NCBI GenBank assembly: GCA_021234155.1
Contig: JAJEKV010000134.1
Coordinates: 1,299,328 to 1,363,327, forward strand
DNA length: 64,000 nucleotides
From: Isoetes taiwanensis
Lineage: Eukaryota; Streptophyta; Lycopodiopsida; Isoetales; Isoetaceae
Direction of reading: 5' to 3'
Made by a program: the position numbers and the translations under genes. This document shows positions 1 through 10,751 of the stretch, one piece after another. The notes beneath the pieces were generated by a model. The model did no database searches. It worked only from the letters and a program-made list of their open reading frames with translations, and had not been told where the DNA came from. The number at the start of each line of letters is the position of its first letter. Position 1 is the first letter of the stretch.

Positions 1-748
1 GGCTAGTGTTCACTTTAAAGGGAGTGTTGGTTCCCCCTTTAACTGAATTGCCTACTTCCATGATCTGTGGGAAATGATCTGATATAGAATTACTGTGGTC
101 TCCATTTATAATTATTTGTGGCCACATATTGGCATCTTTGGTGTAGAATCTGTCTAAGAGACAAAATACCCTATCATTCCCTGCCCTTTTGTTACTCCAA
201 GAGTAAACATTAGCTGAAGAGGGGGCTTGATACACAAAGATGTCCATTAGTTTATCCCACTGAAGTCTCTCATTTATTGTCATGTTCAGCTTTTTGCCTA
301 ACTTCTGATTCCACAAAGGAGTGTTGTTGAAGTCTCCACTCAGCACCCAGCTATCTGCCTGCATGGTAGGAATCCAGTCAGCCATGTCCTTCCACTGTCT
401 TTCCCTCTCCTCAGGATCAGTGGATGCATAAACATTTATTACTCCAACCTTGTCTTCCCCAACCTGAAGGAATATGACATGCCATCTGCCAGAGTGATGG
501 TGATATGACCCTAGAGGAGAGTAGGAATTCCATATTGTGCAGATCCCCCCTTTGGTACCATCTGCTGGTGACCATATGGACCCTCCATTGGGCATAACCC
601 AATTCCCAAGATTTGAGGCTTCAAAACTTGGAAGCCTGTGTTCTTGAATAAGGACAATGTCAGCCCTCATTTCTTTCAAGGCTATGATTACTCTTCTTCG
701 TTTGAGGGGCCCTTTGATCCCCCTCACATTCCATGTAACAATCTTCAT
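1..748 (-). CDS. LINE ORF2, N-terminal endonuclease domain (partial)
   Basis: The frame starts with MKIVTWNVRGIKGPLKRR and stays open for 249 codons to the window edge. Apurinic-endonuclease (EEP) motifs appear in order: the N-terminal WNVRG, the catalytic glutamate in IQEHRL (about residue 38), GDFNNTP (about 130), a YSWSNKR-like stretch and LDRFY, then SDHFP near the window edge. In LINEs this domain nicks target DNA to prime reverse transcription. The ATG at 748-746 overlaps the TGA ending the ORF1 frame (747-745) as ATGA, so ORF2 may be translated by termination-reinitiation. The domain looks catalytically intact; the RT domain is off the window. Confidence 0.9.
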   Translation of the reverse strand, partial: MKIVTWNVRGIKGPLKRRRVIIALKEMRADIVLIQEHRLPSFEASNLGNWVMPNGGSIWSPADGTKGGICTIWNSYSPLGSYHHHSGRWHVIFLQVGEDKVGVINVYASTDPEERERQWKDMADWIPTMQADSWVLSGDFNNTPLWNQKLGKKLNMTINERLQWDKLMDIFVYQAPSSANVYSWSNKRAGNDRVFCLLDRFYTKDANMWPQIIINGDHSNSISDHFPQIMEVGNSVKGGTNTPFKVNTS

Positions 749-2625
749 ACTTTCTTGGATCTGGTGATTGGCCCATAAGGATTAGGAGTATAGACCTTTC
801 TCTGCCTTGTTTTCTTGGTTGTTTGGGGAGTGAAAAAAGACTCTTCCTGAGTGTCTTCATCACTACTTTCTCCATCATTCCAGAATTTACCATGAGGGGT
901 GTCCCCCATTTCCAATTCCAGTGAGCATGAGACCCCCTGGATGTCTTCTTCCTGTTCGGGAGCCATCGGTGCCACTTGTTCCACCATGGGAGAATTGTTT
1001 ATTATTAGACCAGTGGGTAGAACCATTTCTGATTCTTGAGTCCCCTGATCTACAACTGCAGTACTATCTCCTATGGAGGGGTTCAGAGAATCCTCCTCTG
1101 GATCAATCTTAAAATTCTCACCATCCTGAGTGGTCTCTTGCTCCTCCTCATTTGAGGGAGCATCCTTAAACAATTGGATGACAGGGGGGGAGGAGAAAGT
1201 TTTAGAAGGTTCTCCCTGTTCTAAGAATTTTCCACCCGAGTCATCTGACTCCAAGTATTCATTAACAGGTGGTCCAATAGGTTCCTCAATGGTCAGCACC
1301 CTAGCTCTGCCCTCATGAGCTGGGGTCACAACCAGAGCATTTGGATCCACCACTTCTTTCCCCTTTGCCTTGTTCAGAATCTTTATCTCCGTGTTTTCTG
1401 TTTGAAATCTGACCTTCTTCCTCCACTGTCTCTTCTATTCCTTTATTTTTTGTTCTTCCTGATACTGTTGCTCCCGAATTTCCCTCTGTTTTTGTTTCCT
1501 TGCCTTTCTCTTTGCACTGCCATTCACATTCTTTCTTTGTTTCTGAGCAGGGGTATTTTGATACCTCTGAACTCTCCCTTTATTAGGAGTGATCCATTCC
1601 TCCTCCCTTTCTATTACCATTTTTTGCTTTGGGATCTCTGTTTTTGACCCTTTACAGATACCTCTACCATGTAATAGAAGTCCACAAATAGCACATGGCT
1701 CGGGTAGACCATTCCAGGCCAGTTTTAATATTTTGGGGTTTCCAAAATAGTCAATATAATGTATGCTATCGGGCACTGGTTTCAGGAGGTCTATCTGAGC
1801 CCATACTCTGAGGGCTCGACCAGCTGTGATCTCCATTGCAATGTAATTGCCTATATTCTTGAACAAAGAATACAGAGATTGTTCATTCCAATACATGGGG
1901 TTTAGCCCCTGCAGAGACGACCAGGCCGGATGGAATAGTTCAGATAAATTCTGGGGGTCAAATCCCGGGTACCATTTCTGGAAGAAAAGCTGAGTATTGG
2001 CTCGGCTGATTGTCCCTTTTTTTAGGAGCACAGTGGCAGAACGAGAATTCTCACATTCTGCTATGAAAAAAGGGAACTCAGTCCAATACATATTTTTGAT
2101 TAAGATATCCTTGTCTTTTTCTAGTTCAGCTTTAAGGTACTGCAAGCGGACCCCTTCATGTCGGACACAACCAATGAGGCCCAGGCTAGAGAGATATTTA
2201 AGTTTATTTTCTACAGCTGGGTTTTTGAGCTTACCAACACAGGCCGGGACATGCTGGTCTTTTAGTTCACGCTTCACCACATTTTGTATCTCATTGGCAT
2301 AGTCAAGTATTGGCTGAACCACCCTCTGCTGTCTGTTCACCGGGCCTATCCCTGCTCCAGTTCGAGTATTCACCATACTTGGGAGGCAAGTTAGAAAATC
2401 TCCGAAAGCGACACAGTCGGCTGCTTTGATCAGCTCTTCCACAATCGCCCACAGTTGCTCTTGACCTCTGTTGCTAAGCTTGTGTAACTGTTTCAAGAGT
2501 CTCTTTTCCAGTTCCTGTACCAATACATCCTTTTCCAGTACTGTCTCAAATATTCTGTCCTTTATCCCAATATCCAAAGCCTGACCTTCTGGCTGCGGCA
2601 CGGTTTCCAACAAAGTTTCTGTCAT
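745..2625 (-). pseudogene. LINE ORF1 (DUF4283-like plus zinc knuckle) with one in-frame stop
   Basis: This is the RNA-binding/gag-like protein of the LINE. From the ATG at 2625 the frame runs about 396 codons to a TAG at 1437-1435. It then continues open in the same frame to a TGA at 747-745, so the ancestral protein was about 626 residues. The N-terminal half has the pattern of plant LINE ORF1 (WYPGFDP, HPAWSSLQGLNPMYW, VWAQIDLLKPVP). A cysteine knuckle follows (CAICGLLLHGRGIC), then a very basic tail before the stop. The part after the stop is acidic and ends in a basic NPYGPITRSKKV. A GTG lies four codons upstream of the ATG; the ATG is preferred because a stop lies just upstream and no other ATG intervenes. 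Confidence 0.85.
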
Positions 2626-2734
2626 CCTCTTTTGCACGGACCCACTATCTTATATACTACTGCTACTCTTTTTTTCCTTTTTCTTTTTCTTCTTTATGCA
2701 ACCCCACCACCCTAAGATTTACTCGAAACTTCGA

Positions 2735-2957
2735 CTAGCTATAAACTTTAACAGTAATCTTGTGTTCTAACCAAGAACAGAACGGGTTGAAGACTCCTGC
2801 TGCTGACCTGTTCTTGTCCCCTACAAACTCACCTAGCCAGGATTCAGTAATCTGCACTTCAAGATTCTCTTCTACTGAAATGAAAGGAAAGATCGGGTGG
2901 AAGAGATCATCCGGAAAAAACTGATGAAGCACCAGGTTTCTCCATAGGGTTGCATCA
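2735..2957 (-). pseudogene. Downstream part of an unidentified host ORF split by element 1
   Basis: On the minus strand the frame beginning GCA ACC CTA TGG (ATLWRNLVLHQFFPDDLF) is open to a TAG at 2735. It has no start of its own. The start lies 12 kb away at 15289, on the other side of the DNA transposon at 2958-15217. Keeping one copy of the 4-bp duplication, the two parts join in the same frame. A good splice donor (CTAG|GTGAGT) lies at about 2833, so the exon may end there and the LINE at 1-2.7 kb would then be intronic. The protein is not recognised. Confidence 0.6.
2954..2957. repeat. Target-site duplication ATCA, left copy of element 1
   Basis: ATCA directly precedes the left terminal inverted repeat and is matched by ATCA at 15218-15221 directly after the right one. 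Confidence 0.85.
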
Positions 2958-2982
2958 AAGTCGTATTTAATTAAAGTGGGAC
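2958..2982 (+). repeat. Left terminal inverted repeat of element 1
   Basis: 25 bp, starting AAGTCGTATTTAATT and ending AAAGTGGGAC, identical to the reverse complement of 15193-15217. Confidence 0.9.
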
Positions 2983-4053
2983 TCATTCCATTCCCACTTT
3001 TTTCCGGAACCCTGTTAATTTACACAAAAAGGAGCAGCCCGACCCGAAAACTATCCTTAATTCGAATTTTTGAATAAAACTCTGCATTCAAGCTTTGCTG
3101 CAGTTTTCTCTGGTTAGCGAGTCGAGAACAAGAACAATGCAACTGAAACAAAGGAAATTCATTAAAGTTTGAAACCAAAGATCTAGTTGAAAAAGAATTT
3201 TTATTAATAAATTGAACAGGTACAATGTATTTTACATCGGACGCAGAGACCATGGTGGTCTTCTTTGTCACTCTGATTACATCATCTTAAGTAGGTGGTC
3301 CACCTTAGGGGATTAACTAGCGGTGCTTCTTCACGCCGACCGTAAGCCTTGGGGGCAACTTTGAAGGGTGTGGAATGCCTCACGTGGAGGTGCCTCTGGA
3401 GCTACTCCGGCCGACTGTCCCACCCGACTTCTCCACTTTCGCCTCCATGACCTTCCATCGAATATGCTCCTTCCCCAACCTCCGTGGATGTTATGCAATG
3501 CTTGCAAGATGCTTTGAGCTTCCTGGACTTTCTCTTTGTTCTTCGCCTGTTCTTTATCCCCAGGGTGTAGCGAGCAACCTCTGAATTCCCGAGCAACCTT
3601 ATCCCAAAGGCCGGGCAAGAGTGTAGCGTGACCGGGATCTGTGCCAGAACGGTATTTCTTCCGCCTTGAGCGGGATCTGTGCCGCCTGGAGCGGGTCTGT
3701 GATGCCCGCGGGATGCGTGCTGGTGTCGGATCTGTGCCTGAACCACCTGGAGCAAGGAGAGTATGATTAACAATTCACGGTGCCATTAGTCAAAACGAAG
3801 AAAAGAATGTTGAAATCAAATTACAATGGAGAACATTCATTCCATACAAGCGCATCCAATGGCGTGGGAAGTAGTGTCTTTCTCACTCGCGCGAAATCGA
3901 AAAGGCCCATAAAAGTGAAAGTACAACCCGTTGCCTTTCTCGGCCGAGTCGAAAAGGCCCGTGAAACATAGCGTAGAAGCATCATCATAATACATTGTGG
4001 CTGCATCCAGTCACACAATCAAACATACAAATGGTCTCATCAACAGGACAAGC
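2983..4053. other. Left subterminal region of element 1, no recognisable gene
   Basis: Short open frames on both strands (for example 3020-3271 and 3402-3773, both minus) match nothing I recognise. Positions 3640-3760 hold an imprecise repeat of a 'GGATCTGTGCC' motif. Two degenerate members of the palindrome family lie at about 3893-3910 and 3932-3956. Confidence 0.5.
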
Positions 4054-4087
4054 ATGCCTTTCTCGACTCGTGAGTCGAGAAAGGCAT
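4054..4087. repeat. Palindrome family, longest perfect-arm copy (16-nt arms, 2-nt loop)
   Basis: Arm ATGCCTTTCTCGACTC (4054-4069), loop GT, then the exact reverse complement (4072-4087). It lies about 95 bp downstream of the 3' end of the FCP1-like gene. Confidence 0.9.
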
Positions 4088-4181
4088 CGAAAACTCAATA
4101 TACAAGTATATTCATTACAAAATGTTCAATACATTTCACGTTTGTTTACAATATTCACACAATTTGACTATCCGGCGGAGG

Positions 4182-4874
4182 TCACTCTTCTTGTTCACCA
4201 AAATATTTGTCGTCCATAGCTTTCATGATCGCCTTGCTCTCTGGATCGGGTTCCGTGAGGCTCGGATAGTTCCTAATCACATCGGCGACAAGAATGGCAA
4301 AGAGGGATTCCGCCAAGACAGGACACAGTCCGAAGGACAACCACCTATCCGTCTCATATTCTTCAGGTCGATATGGCTTAGCAATGATTGTATTTTGCGC
4401 GTTATGATAGCACTTGTAGGCGGAGTCGTCTATGATCAGCGTGTTGTGTTTGCCATAGTCCTGGAATTGCTCATAAACCCTGTCCAGCCTTTTCACCATT
4501 ATAGGCTTCCCCTTTGTGATGGCTGGATCGAGGTCCGACACATGCTCGACCCTTTCGCTTCCCCAAATGAACTTGAACTTCAAAACTGAAATGCCGAGAA
4601 CACCAAGAACATTGACAATATTTTTCTTTGCCATACAAGACCATATGCCCACTTCGAATCCCCGTTCAATGCACCATTCAATAATTTCCTTAGCTCTAGG
4701 CCTCGGATACACTATTTTATGCTCCGCTTAAATTGGGATCTGCGAGGTGTTAATCTCGGGGGCGTCTTTATCGTGGTATCTTGCAGCTAATACTCCATTG
4801 GCGTCAAATATTACAAGCTTGGCGGGACCAAATGGATCCCGTTGGAGTTTGGCTCGACCATATTTCCGGTTCAT
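4182..4874 (-). pseudogene. FCP1/NLI-interacting-factor-like HAD phosphatase, cargo of element 1
   Basis: Reading from the ATG at 4874, the 231-codon frame has the FCP1-homology order. The catalytic loop is KLVIFDANGVL (about 4820-4790), then PRPRAKEIIEW, the second motif region GIWSC, FIWGSE, KPIMVKRLDRVY, and the acidic motif NTLIIDDSAYKCYHNAQNT with a C-terminal helical end (EQEE). Members of the family remove phosphates from proteins such as the RNA polymerase II tail. The usual D-x-D-G loop is D-x-N-G here, a variant also seen in some plant members of the family as I recall. One TAA (4730-4728) lies between the catalytic loop and the next motif, so this copy is broken. The gene points toward the left terminus. 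A homologue lies in element 2 (53541-54183). Confidence 0.8.
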
Positions 4875-5065
4875 CGGGATCCAAATCGCGGGATCATTAT
4901 CTTTTCGGGTCCTTTAAAGCCGTGGCGGTGTCTTGCTCGGATTGTCTTTGTGGAGTGCACTCTCCTCCTCGCGACGTGAACCGCCCGGTATCCAATGACA
5001 ATGATCCGAGTCGTTGACATGGAACTCCCCGAAATGATGACATCCGCCGAAAAGGAAGCGAGTTT

Positions 5066-5143
5066 TCGACTTCGCGAAGTCGAGAATGAAAAGAAAAAGG
5101 TATTGAAAGGAAGCGAGTTTTCTCGACTTCGCGAGTCGAGAAA
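5066..5143. repeat. Two palindrome-family copies upstream of the FCP1-like gene
   Basis: 5066-5083 is an 18-bp perfect palindrome (TCGACTTCGCGAAGTCGA). 5119-5143 has 10-nt arms TTTCTCGACT/AGTCGAGAAA around TCGCG. Both are preceded by the same short sequence (GGAAGCGAGTTTT), so a longer unit was probably duplicated. Confidence 0.85.
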
Positions 5144-5299
5144 CACCGATAGAGCAAAGTGTTCGATTCTCAATCTCAATCTCGATTCTCAAGAATGTGT
5201 TCGGCAAAGATCCTTGTCTAAACCTTCGACAATCACGTCTCACGTCGGCTTGGTCTCCCTCGTCCTCGCCGTCTTTCTTTGCTTCCATTTGTCTTCCTC

Positions 5300-6060
5300 C
5301 CCTTGAAATGCTCATGAAGCGAGATCCGTATATGACCGAATGGTTTCAACCATGTCCTTATTTCCAACCACGGATATAGGTTTCATTCCAAACGGCATAG
5401 CCCCCTCGAGAGAAACAGGCCATTCATGTACCACTTTCGCGATACAATTTGATCTTCCTCGACCAGCTGGTTATGAAGTACTTGATAACTCTTGGCGGAT
5501 AGGAATTCTATGTATAGGACCCGTGTCGCACCATCTTTGCTGACCTTGTCCATCGATGGAACATCCTCCATAAATCTGCCCCCTTCCGGGGTTCCATCCG
5601 CTCTTGAGAGATCATGAACTTTGTCGAGATAATGATGCTCGCTAGACCACCACTTATCCAGTCTCTGGTAGATCTTGAAATCAAAACCAAAACTATGTTG
5701 GCAAAGCTTGGTGCCTTCGGCAAGCCAAGTCTACACTCATGATCAAGTTAGGTATATGGAGTACATGATCTTGTTGGTGAAGTTAATATCACCGCCCATT
5801 GGGAGACGGCCAATTGTCGATTGCCCGGCATGCAAAAGACAAGGAAACCGAAAGTATCCAGGTCGGTCATGTCCGACACGTCTTGTACCAACGCTTGCTC
5901 TATGTCGGCTTTGTCATAAAAAGGGTGGGGTCTTCGATCATATTGATGACAAATAGTGCCACTGGTCAGTGCGGTTCGGACCACCAAATCCCTTGTGTCC
6001 CAAAGTTACCGAGAAATGGGGGAGCTATCGTCGGCCTTAAATGGGACCACCACCCGAATC
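5300..6060 (-). pseudogene. Unidentified ORF fragments of element 1 (frame-broken)
   Basis: Minus-strand frames follow one another with apparent indels. One contains YDRRPHPFYDKADIEQALV (about 5950-5890). Another reads FGFDFKIYQRLDKWW then a stretch ending VSRKWYMNGLFLSRG (about 5700-5400), and a third starts MPFGMKPISVVGNKDM (about 5400). The consecutive order and amino-acid composition suggest one decayed gene rather than chance. I do not recognise the family. It lies upstream of, and on the same strand as, the FCP1-like pseudogene, so it could be earlier exons of the same transcription unit. Confidence 0.4.
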
Positions 6061-6259
6061 CAAGCTTCCTCTTGAGTTGCCATAGCACGTTCGAGGAAAG
6101 GAAGGGTTTTGGCGCTATGCAGCTTCAACCGTGTTGATGTAGGGTTGATTCAATTCCTTCATGTCTTCCTCATCAAGGGCAACCTTTTCCTTGTAAAAAT
6201 CAAAGTCATGGTATTCATTAGATGCAACGTTCTTGCGAGAACTCGCGTGATGCCTTCTT

Positions 6260-6733
6260 CTAACGCGACGCCGCTTTAGGGCTGGGGCATAATCCTTTAG
6301 CGTCTTGCATTTTAGAACTCCTAGTCTTCCTTAGCAGGATTGTTCCATCCAAGATTCTGCCTTGCTTTGAGTCAAGCGTTTCTTTGTCCGTGAGGCCCTG
6401 TATCCTCTTCATGAACTGCTTGTCAAACAACTTGGGGTCCGGCCTGGATGGAAATTCTCCATTGCTGTCCTTCAGCTTGCCTCTTGTCCATTGAGCCCAT
6501 ATCTCAGTCCATTTCTCCCAGACCGCCTCAGTGCTAAGAATGAGGTCATATTGGTCTGAGAGAGACTCCCTGCCTTTCCTTGATGTTCTCTTCTTCTTCT
6601 CCTCTTCTTCCTCTCCCTCATCATCTTCCTGTCCCTCCAGCAGAACATATCTGCATAGTTTCTCAAAGGTCTTCCACTTATCCGGGGGAGCCACTGTTTC
6701 CTTTAGAACCGAGGACAACCCAATGCTTTCCAC
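6260..6733 (-). CDS. Hypothetical protein with acidic/basic low-complexity stretch
   Basis: A 157-codon open frame whose ATG falls in CAATGCTTTCCATTG context on the plus strand. Residues 1-30 are ordinary, followed by a run of D/E (about 34-46), then KKKRTSRKG and a tryptophan-rich stretch (WEKWTEIWAQWTRG). No family is recognised. It is one of the longer intact frames of element 1 and shares strand with the phosphatase pseudogene. It may be an exon of a longer gene; codon use does not prove function. Confidence 0.4.
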   Translation of the reverse strand: MESIGLSSVLKETVAPPDKWKTFEKLCRYVLLEGQEDDEGEEEEEKKKRTSRKGRESLSDQYDLILSTEAVWEKWTEIWAQWTRGKLKDSNGEFPSRPDPKLFDKQFMKRIQGLTDKETLDSKQGRILDGTILLRKTRSSKMQDAKGLCPSPKAASR

Positions 6734-6851
6734 TGTTGCCTAGCGTGTATGATCTGGTCAGGATAAGGGCTGCATTCAGTCAATGCACCAATGTCAGAGC
6801 ATGAAAGCATCTACAAAAACCTGCAATAAACAGTAAATAGTAGCCCCGGGT

Positions 6852-6875
6852 TTTCTCGACTCGCGAGTCGAGAAA
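6852..6875. repeat. Perfect 24-bp palindrome (consensus-like copy)
   Basis: TTTCTCGACTCG followed directly by its reverse complement, with no loop; the cleanest member of the element 1 family. Confidence 0.95.
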
Positions 6876-6876
6876 G

Positions 6877-7242
6877 TCCCTTGAACGTCTAATTTTCTTT
6901 TACTTATCACGGGTTTTCGACTTCGCGAGTCGAAAAGCTCTGCATCCTTTGATTATGCGTATTTTACCACGGCTTTCTCGACTTCGCGAGTCGAAACCCG
7001 ATGATAATCGGGAAAATGTTAGGATGGTAGGGCTTTCTCGACTTCGCCCAGTCAAAAAATCCCTTGAACGTCTAATTTTCTTTTTACTTATCACGGGTTT
7101 TCGACTTCGCGAGTCGAAAAGCCTACATCCTTTGATTTTTACGTATTTACCTGGCTTTCTACTTTCGCGAGTCAAGAAACCCGATGATAATCGGAAAATG
7201 TTAGGATGGTAGGGCTTTCTCGACTTCGCCGGAAGTCGAAAT
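6877..7242. repeat. 183-bp direct tandem duplication containing palindromes
   Basis: The unit starting TCCCTTGAACGTCTAATTTTC at 6877 is repeated from 7060, with scattered differences. Each unit contains three palindrome-family members. Unit 1 has copies at about 6914-6936, 6974-6996 and a degenerate one at 7034-7056. Unit 2 has copies at about 7098-7120, 7156-7178 and 7214-7237. Some copies keep both arms while their sister copy in the other unit has lost one, so decay continued after duplication. Confidence 0.85.
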
Positions 7243-7245
7243 GGA

Positions 7246-9440
7246 AAGATCCGAGAGTTATTTACCTTACGTAAATGGCACTTTTCGCCGCTATTGTGTT
7301 ACAGCGTGGCTAATCTTTGGCCCGTTCGGTTCTTTGGCGTCTCCGCCCGAAAAAGAACTCTGCACTCTCGCTTGGCATATCTATCCTTGATCGCTGCGGC
7401 ACCTCCTTCTCCGTCTGCAATACTTGCGCCCCCCTCGAATCTTGACCGTCTACAACCCGAACCCGGGCGTCTTTTCCCTTGAGATCTTCCTCGGACTTCC
7501 GGTGAAACGGCTCACCGATTCGATCTGTTAAAAGGTATGACATCCGCGGGCATTGGATCTGCAACGGATGTTGCACCATCGGGATTCAGAATCTCCGGCA
7601 TGTGTCTTTGGATTAAATTCCACAATGGTTGAACAAGGCGGCATCTCCGTGCAAACCTTCACCGTCTAATGTCCAAAGCGGCGGCTTGTGTGATATTCCC
7701 AACGGATATCTTGAGCTAGACGCTCCATTTTACGTGCCCCTCTCTGTGAAATCCTGATCGATCATCTGGATCCATTATTGGGGACTCGACCATATCTTCG
7801 TCTCCTTAGATCATCGATTCCTCCGTGTGGTGTCATCATCCCCATCTTTGTTTTTTTTTGGTGGACTTTTTGTGTATGAACCACAACTTCATTCCCCAAC
7901 GTAGAGTGTTGTAGAGTCTTGACCTGCGGTAGAAGTGAAGCTCTCCGTATTGAGCAGTTTTCCACGACTCTGGAAATCTCCATACCAAGCTCCCTGGATG
8001 TTAGGGTTCCGGCCTCCTTCATCCCTTCGGATCCTTCCACCCAAGGTTCTCGACAATTTAAAAGGCGCCCCTTTTTTGGTGCCCTTAGCCTTGCTCATGG
8101 AAGAGTGAGAATAATTTGAAATCTGCTAATTTTTTGGTGTGATAGAACTTACTCTTACGGCGGATCCCTCGACATGTAGTGTTAAATGCTTTGAATCAGG
8201 CGCGAGAGGCGGAGAGCACAACACCCATTTTCTTGTACTTGTCTCCGGAGCTCTTCTTGTCCCTTTGGTGTAGAAACAGATCTTTCTCCTTCCCACTTGT
8301 CGATACCTCGACATACCACCAAGAATCTGGCTGCTTTGTTTCAAGAAGCTCTGTCTCAATCCCTCGATGACGAAGAATGGAGTTGACCCGTGATCACCGG
8401 TGAGTCCAGGGGTGAATCTTTGCAAGAAGAAAGGATGGATCGATTAAGGTATTCCGACAAAAGAAAAACCTCGAGCTCACAGGGGTGTTTGTCTTCTTCT
8501 TCTTCTTTGCCCATTTGGTAGAAGCATCCCCTCAGCCTCGCTTCTTGGGCCGGAGTCATGTCTCTATGCCCTCTCATCCTCTTAGGACCCCTCTCAGAAT
8601 TAAGTCTCCTCCCGTGGCGTTGTGAGTTTTAGGACTGCGTGTAAAAAGATCGGGCGTGTTCTTTAATTTGAAGTTAAGGACATGCAATCATTTATGAAAA
8701 GAAGCGGGCTAAAGTGCAAAGCCGCGGTAGGCTTTAGCCCGCCCAAACACTATTTCGAAATTTAATCACATCAAGGGACTAAGTGGCGGAGCCTAGTTTA
8801 TCTTCCACTGCGGCATTGGGGACCTCGAGTTCGGGAGGGGAGCATCGACTGTTAGCGACTTCGGAATGGCGCCCGCGATGCGGTAAGGCTAACAGCGCCT
8901 TGCATATGTGTTTTTCGACCCACGGCGTCCTATTGCAAAAGCATTGATTTGATCGATGAGCGGAGACTAAGGTAGGAAGCGGAGAGGAGCTGCCGGAACC
9001 CTGAACTCTACAACTGCTTGCGCCATGGAGCGGGGATACGCGAGAATCAGCGATGATACAAGTATTAGATCTTGAATACACTATTGAAGAGTCCGTGAAG
9101 AAGCAAAGACTCTAGGTGAGGCTGCGGGATCCGTGTCTGATGGCCCAAGGAATTACTAGCGTGAAGAGGTGAGTTTGAGAGATGCCTATGTTATTTAAAC
9201 TTGTTGAACATGCCGTGCGTGTTTAAATAATGGAACTGCTGATAAGCTCGGCCAGTTCATTGTTTCTTTGTCCAAAGATTTTTCAGCTTCAAGAGATGAT
9301 TTACTCTGCGGGTTGAGAGATGCTCGGCAAGAAAACAATGGATCGAGGGGTTAATGAAACGATTCCGTTTTAGGTGTCTTTTTCATGGAGTGTTTTCTTG
9401 GAATGTTGTACATAGATCAGGCTAGGTCTAAGGCCCGGGA
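7246..9440. other. Element 1 interior without a recognised gene
   Basis: Several short frames exist, mostly on -, such as 7889-8098 (MSKAKGTKKGAPFKLSRTLG, a basic N-terminus starting at an ATG) and 8126-8425. None belongs to a family I recognise. Their same-strand arrangement with the phosphatase suggests they could be upstream exons, but no consistent splice chain was found. Confidence 0.35.
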
Positions 9441-10600
9441 GAAGCGGTTCAAATGCATCCTCTTGTAGTTAGTGGGAGGGGCCTCCACCCGTCAGAACCA
9501 CTCCTCTTCGCAATATTCGAGGAAGATGGTTCGAAGGAGAGTGGCTCGACAGGGCTAGAGGCACTTGGGACTAAAAAACGGGGAGAATACAAAGTGCGTG
9601 CCTTGTAGAGAATGCAAGCCTTGGCTTCCTCTCCGTGGTTTCCCCATTGGTTAGTTGTAGAGGCCTCCACCCAACAGAATCATTTGTTGGTGTCTGTCTA
9701 CATTCTCGACTTCGCAAAGTCGAGAATGCCTTGGCCATCGAAACTCGGTTAGTACACACCTGAGTGCCACGTTCGTTAAGGCATTCCGACTTCGCGAGGC
9801 GAGAATGCGCAACAACAAAGCTCTATGGTTTCCCCAATGGGAGAGTTGGCCGTGTCTATATTCTCGACTTCGCCAAGTCGAGAATGCCTTAGCCATCGAG
9901 AACTCCGGATGGTACACATGGAGTGCGGTTGGGTAAGGCATTCCCGACTTCAATGGCGAGAATGCATACAACAAAGAAGCTCTGTGGTTTCCACAGGGTT
10001 GCTAAGAGTTGGCCCGCAGAGCGATCAAAACAACTTCCCTTCGCAATGTCCCAGGAAGATAGAAGGAGAGTTGTTAAGGCTGTCTGCCCAGACCCAGCTC
10101 TAAATTGCCTACTTGTGGCGTTTTCTCGACTCACGAGTCGAGAAAGCGGCCAACACCTTCAGTTAGTCGCCGAGGCCTCCACCCAATCGAGCCCATCCCT
10201 TCGCAATATTCGGCGAAGATGGTTGAAGGAGGCGGTCTTTGATTGGGTAGAGGCCATTCGCGACCCACACGGAAGAGAATTGCTAAAGAGTTGGCCTGCA
10301 GACGGTGAAAACCACTTCCCTTAAAATGTCAGGGAAGATAGAAGGAGAGTGGTTAAGGCTGTCTGCCTGGCCAGCTCTAGAGTGCACTAGAGCTGCGTTT
10401 TCTCGACTCACGAAGTCGAGAAAGCCCACAACTCGTGGTTAGTCGTAGAGGCCTCCCACCCACCCGGAGCCAGTCCTCTTCGCAATATTTGATGAGCATG
10501 GTTCGAAGGAGAGTGGCTCGGGCTGGGTGGAGGCACTGCGATCGCACAAAGAGCCATTGGCGAGGGTATCACATTCTCGACTCACGAGTCGAGAAGCCGC
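9440..10600. repeat. Diverged direct repeats with embedded palindromes
   Basis: A module containing GAGGCCTCCACCC ... CTTCGCAATATT ... GAAGATGGTT recurs at about 9475, 9660, 10165 and 10445. A second module (CTTCCCTT...AGGAAGATAGAAGGAGAG...CTGTCTGCC) recurs at about 10030 and 10315. Palindromes join the modules: 9701-9728 (12-nt arms, loop CGCA), 9781-9809, 9860-9885 (11-nt arms, loop CGCC), about 9937-9963, 10122-10145 (11-nt arms, loop AC), 10399-10423 and 10574-10595. Confidence 0.75.
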
Positions 10601-10641
10601 CAGCGGGGTTCTAAAGAATGTGAAGACATTGGGTAGGCATG

Positions 10642-10751
10642 TGCAATCCCGAATCGCGAAATCGAGAATCCCTCAACCCAGCAGTCCGAGTGTACCTCCC
10701 TCTTCTGCGCCTGAAAAGTCGGGAAGTTCTCGACTTCACGAGTCGAGAAGA
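10642..10751. repeat. Two further palindrome copies
   Basis: A degenerate copy lies at about 10645-10668 (CCCGAATCGCGAAATCGAGAA). A good copy at 10729-10751 has TTCTCGACTT/GAGTCGAGAA arms. These are the right-most members seen in element 1. Confidence 0.75.

Larger units (their letters stand above)
1..2720 (-). mobile_element. L1-like LINE (non-LTR retrotransposon), 3' part outside window
   Basis: Two LINE reading frames lie in order on the minus strand: a DUF4283/zinc-knuckle type ORF1 (2625 to 745) followed by an apurinic-type endonuclease that opens ORF2 (748 to the window edge). Reverse transcriptase would lie beyond position 1. The 5' boundary is not sharp. A purine-rich stretch (plus strand T/C-rich, about 2665-2700) precedes ORF1 and may be the end of a short 5' UTR. 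The copy looks young: the endonuclease frame has no stop and ORF1 has a single nonsense codon. It lies just downstream of a split host exon (2735-2957, same strand), so it may sit in an intron of that gene. Confidence 0.85.
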
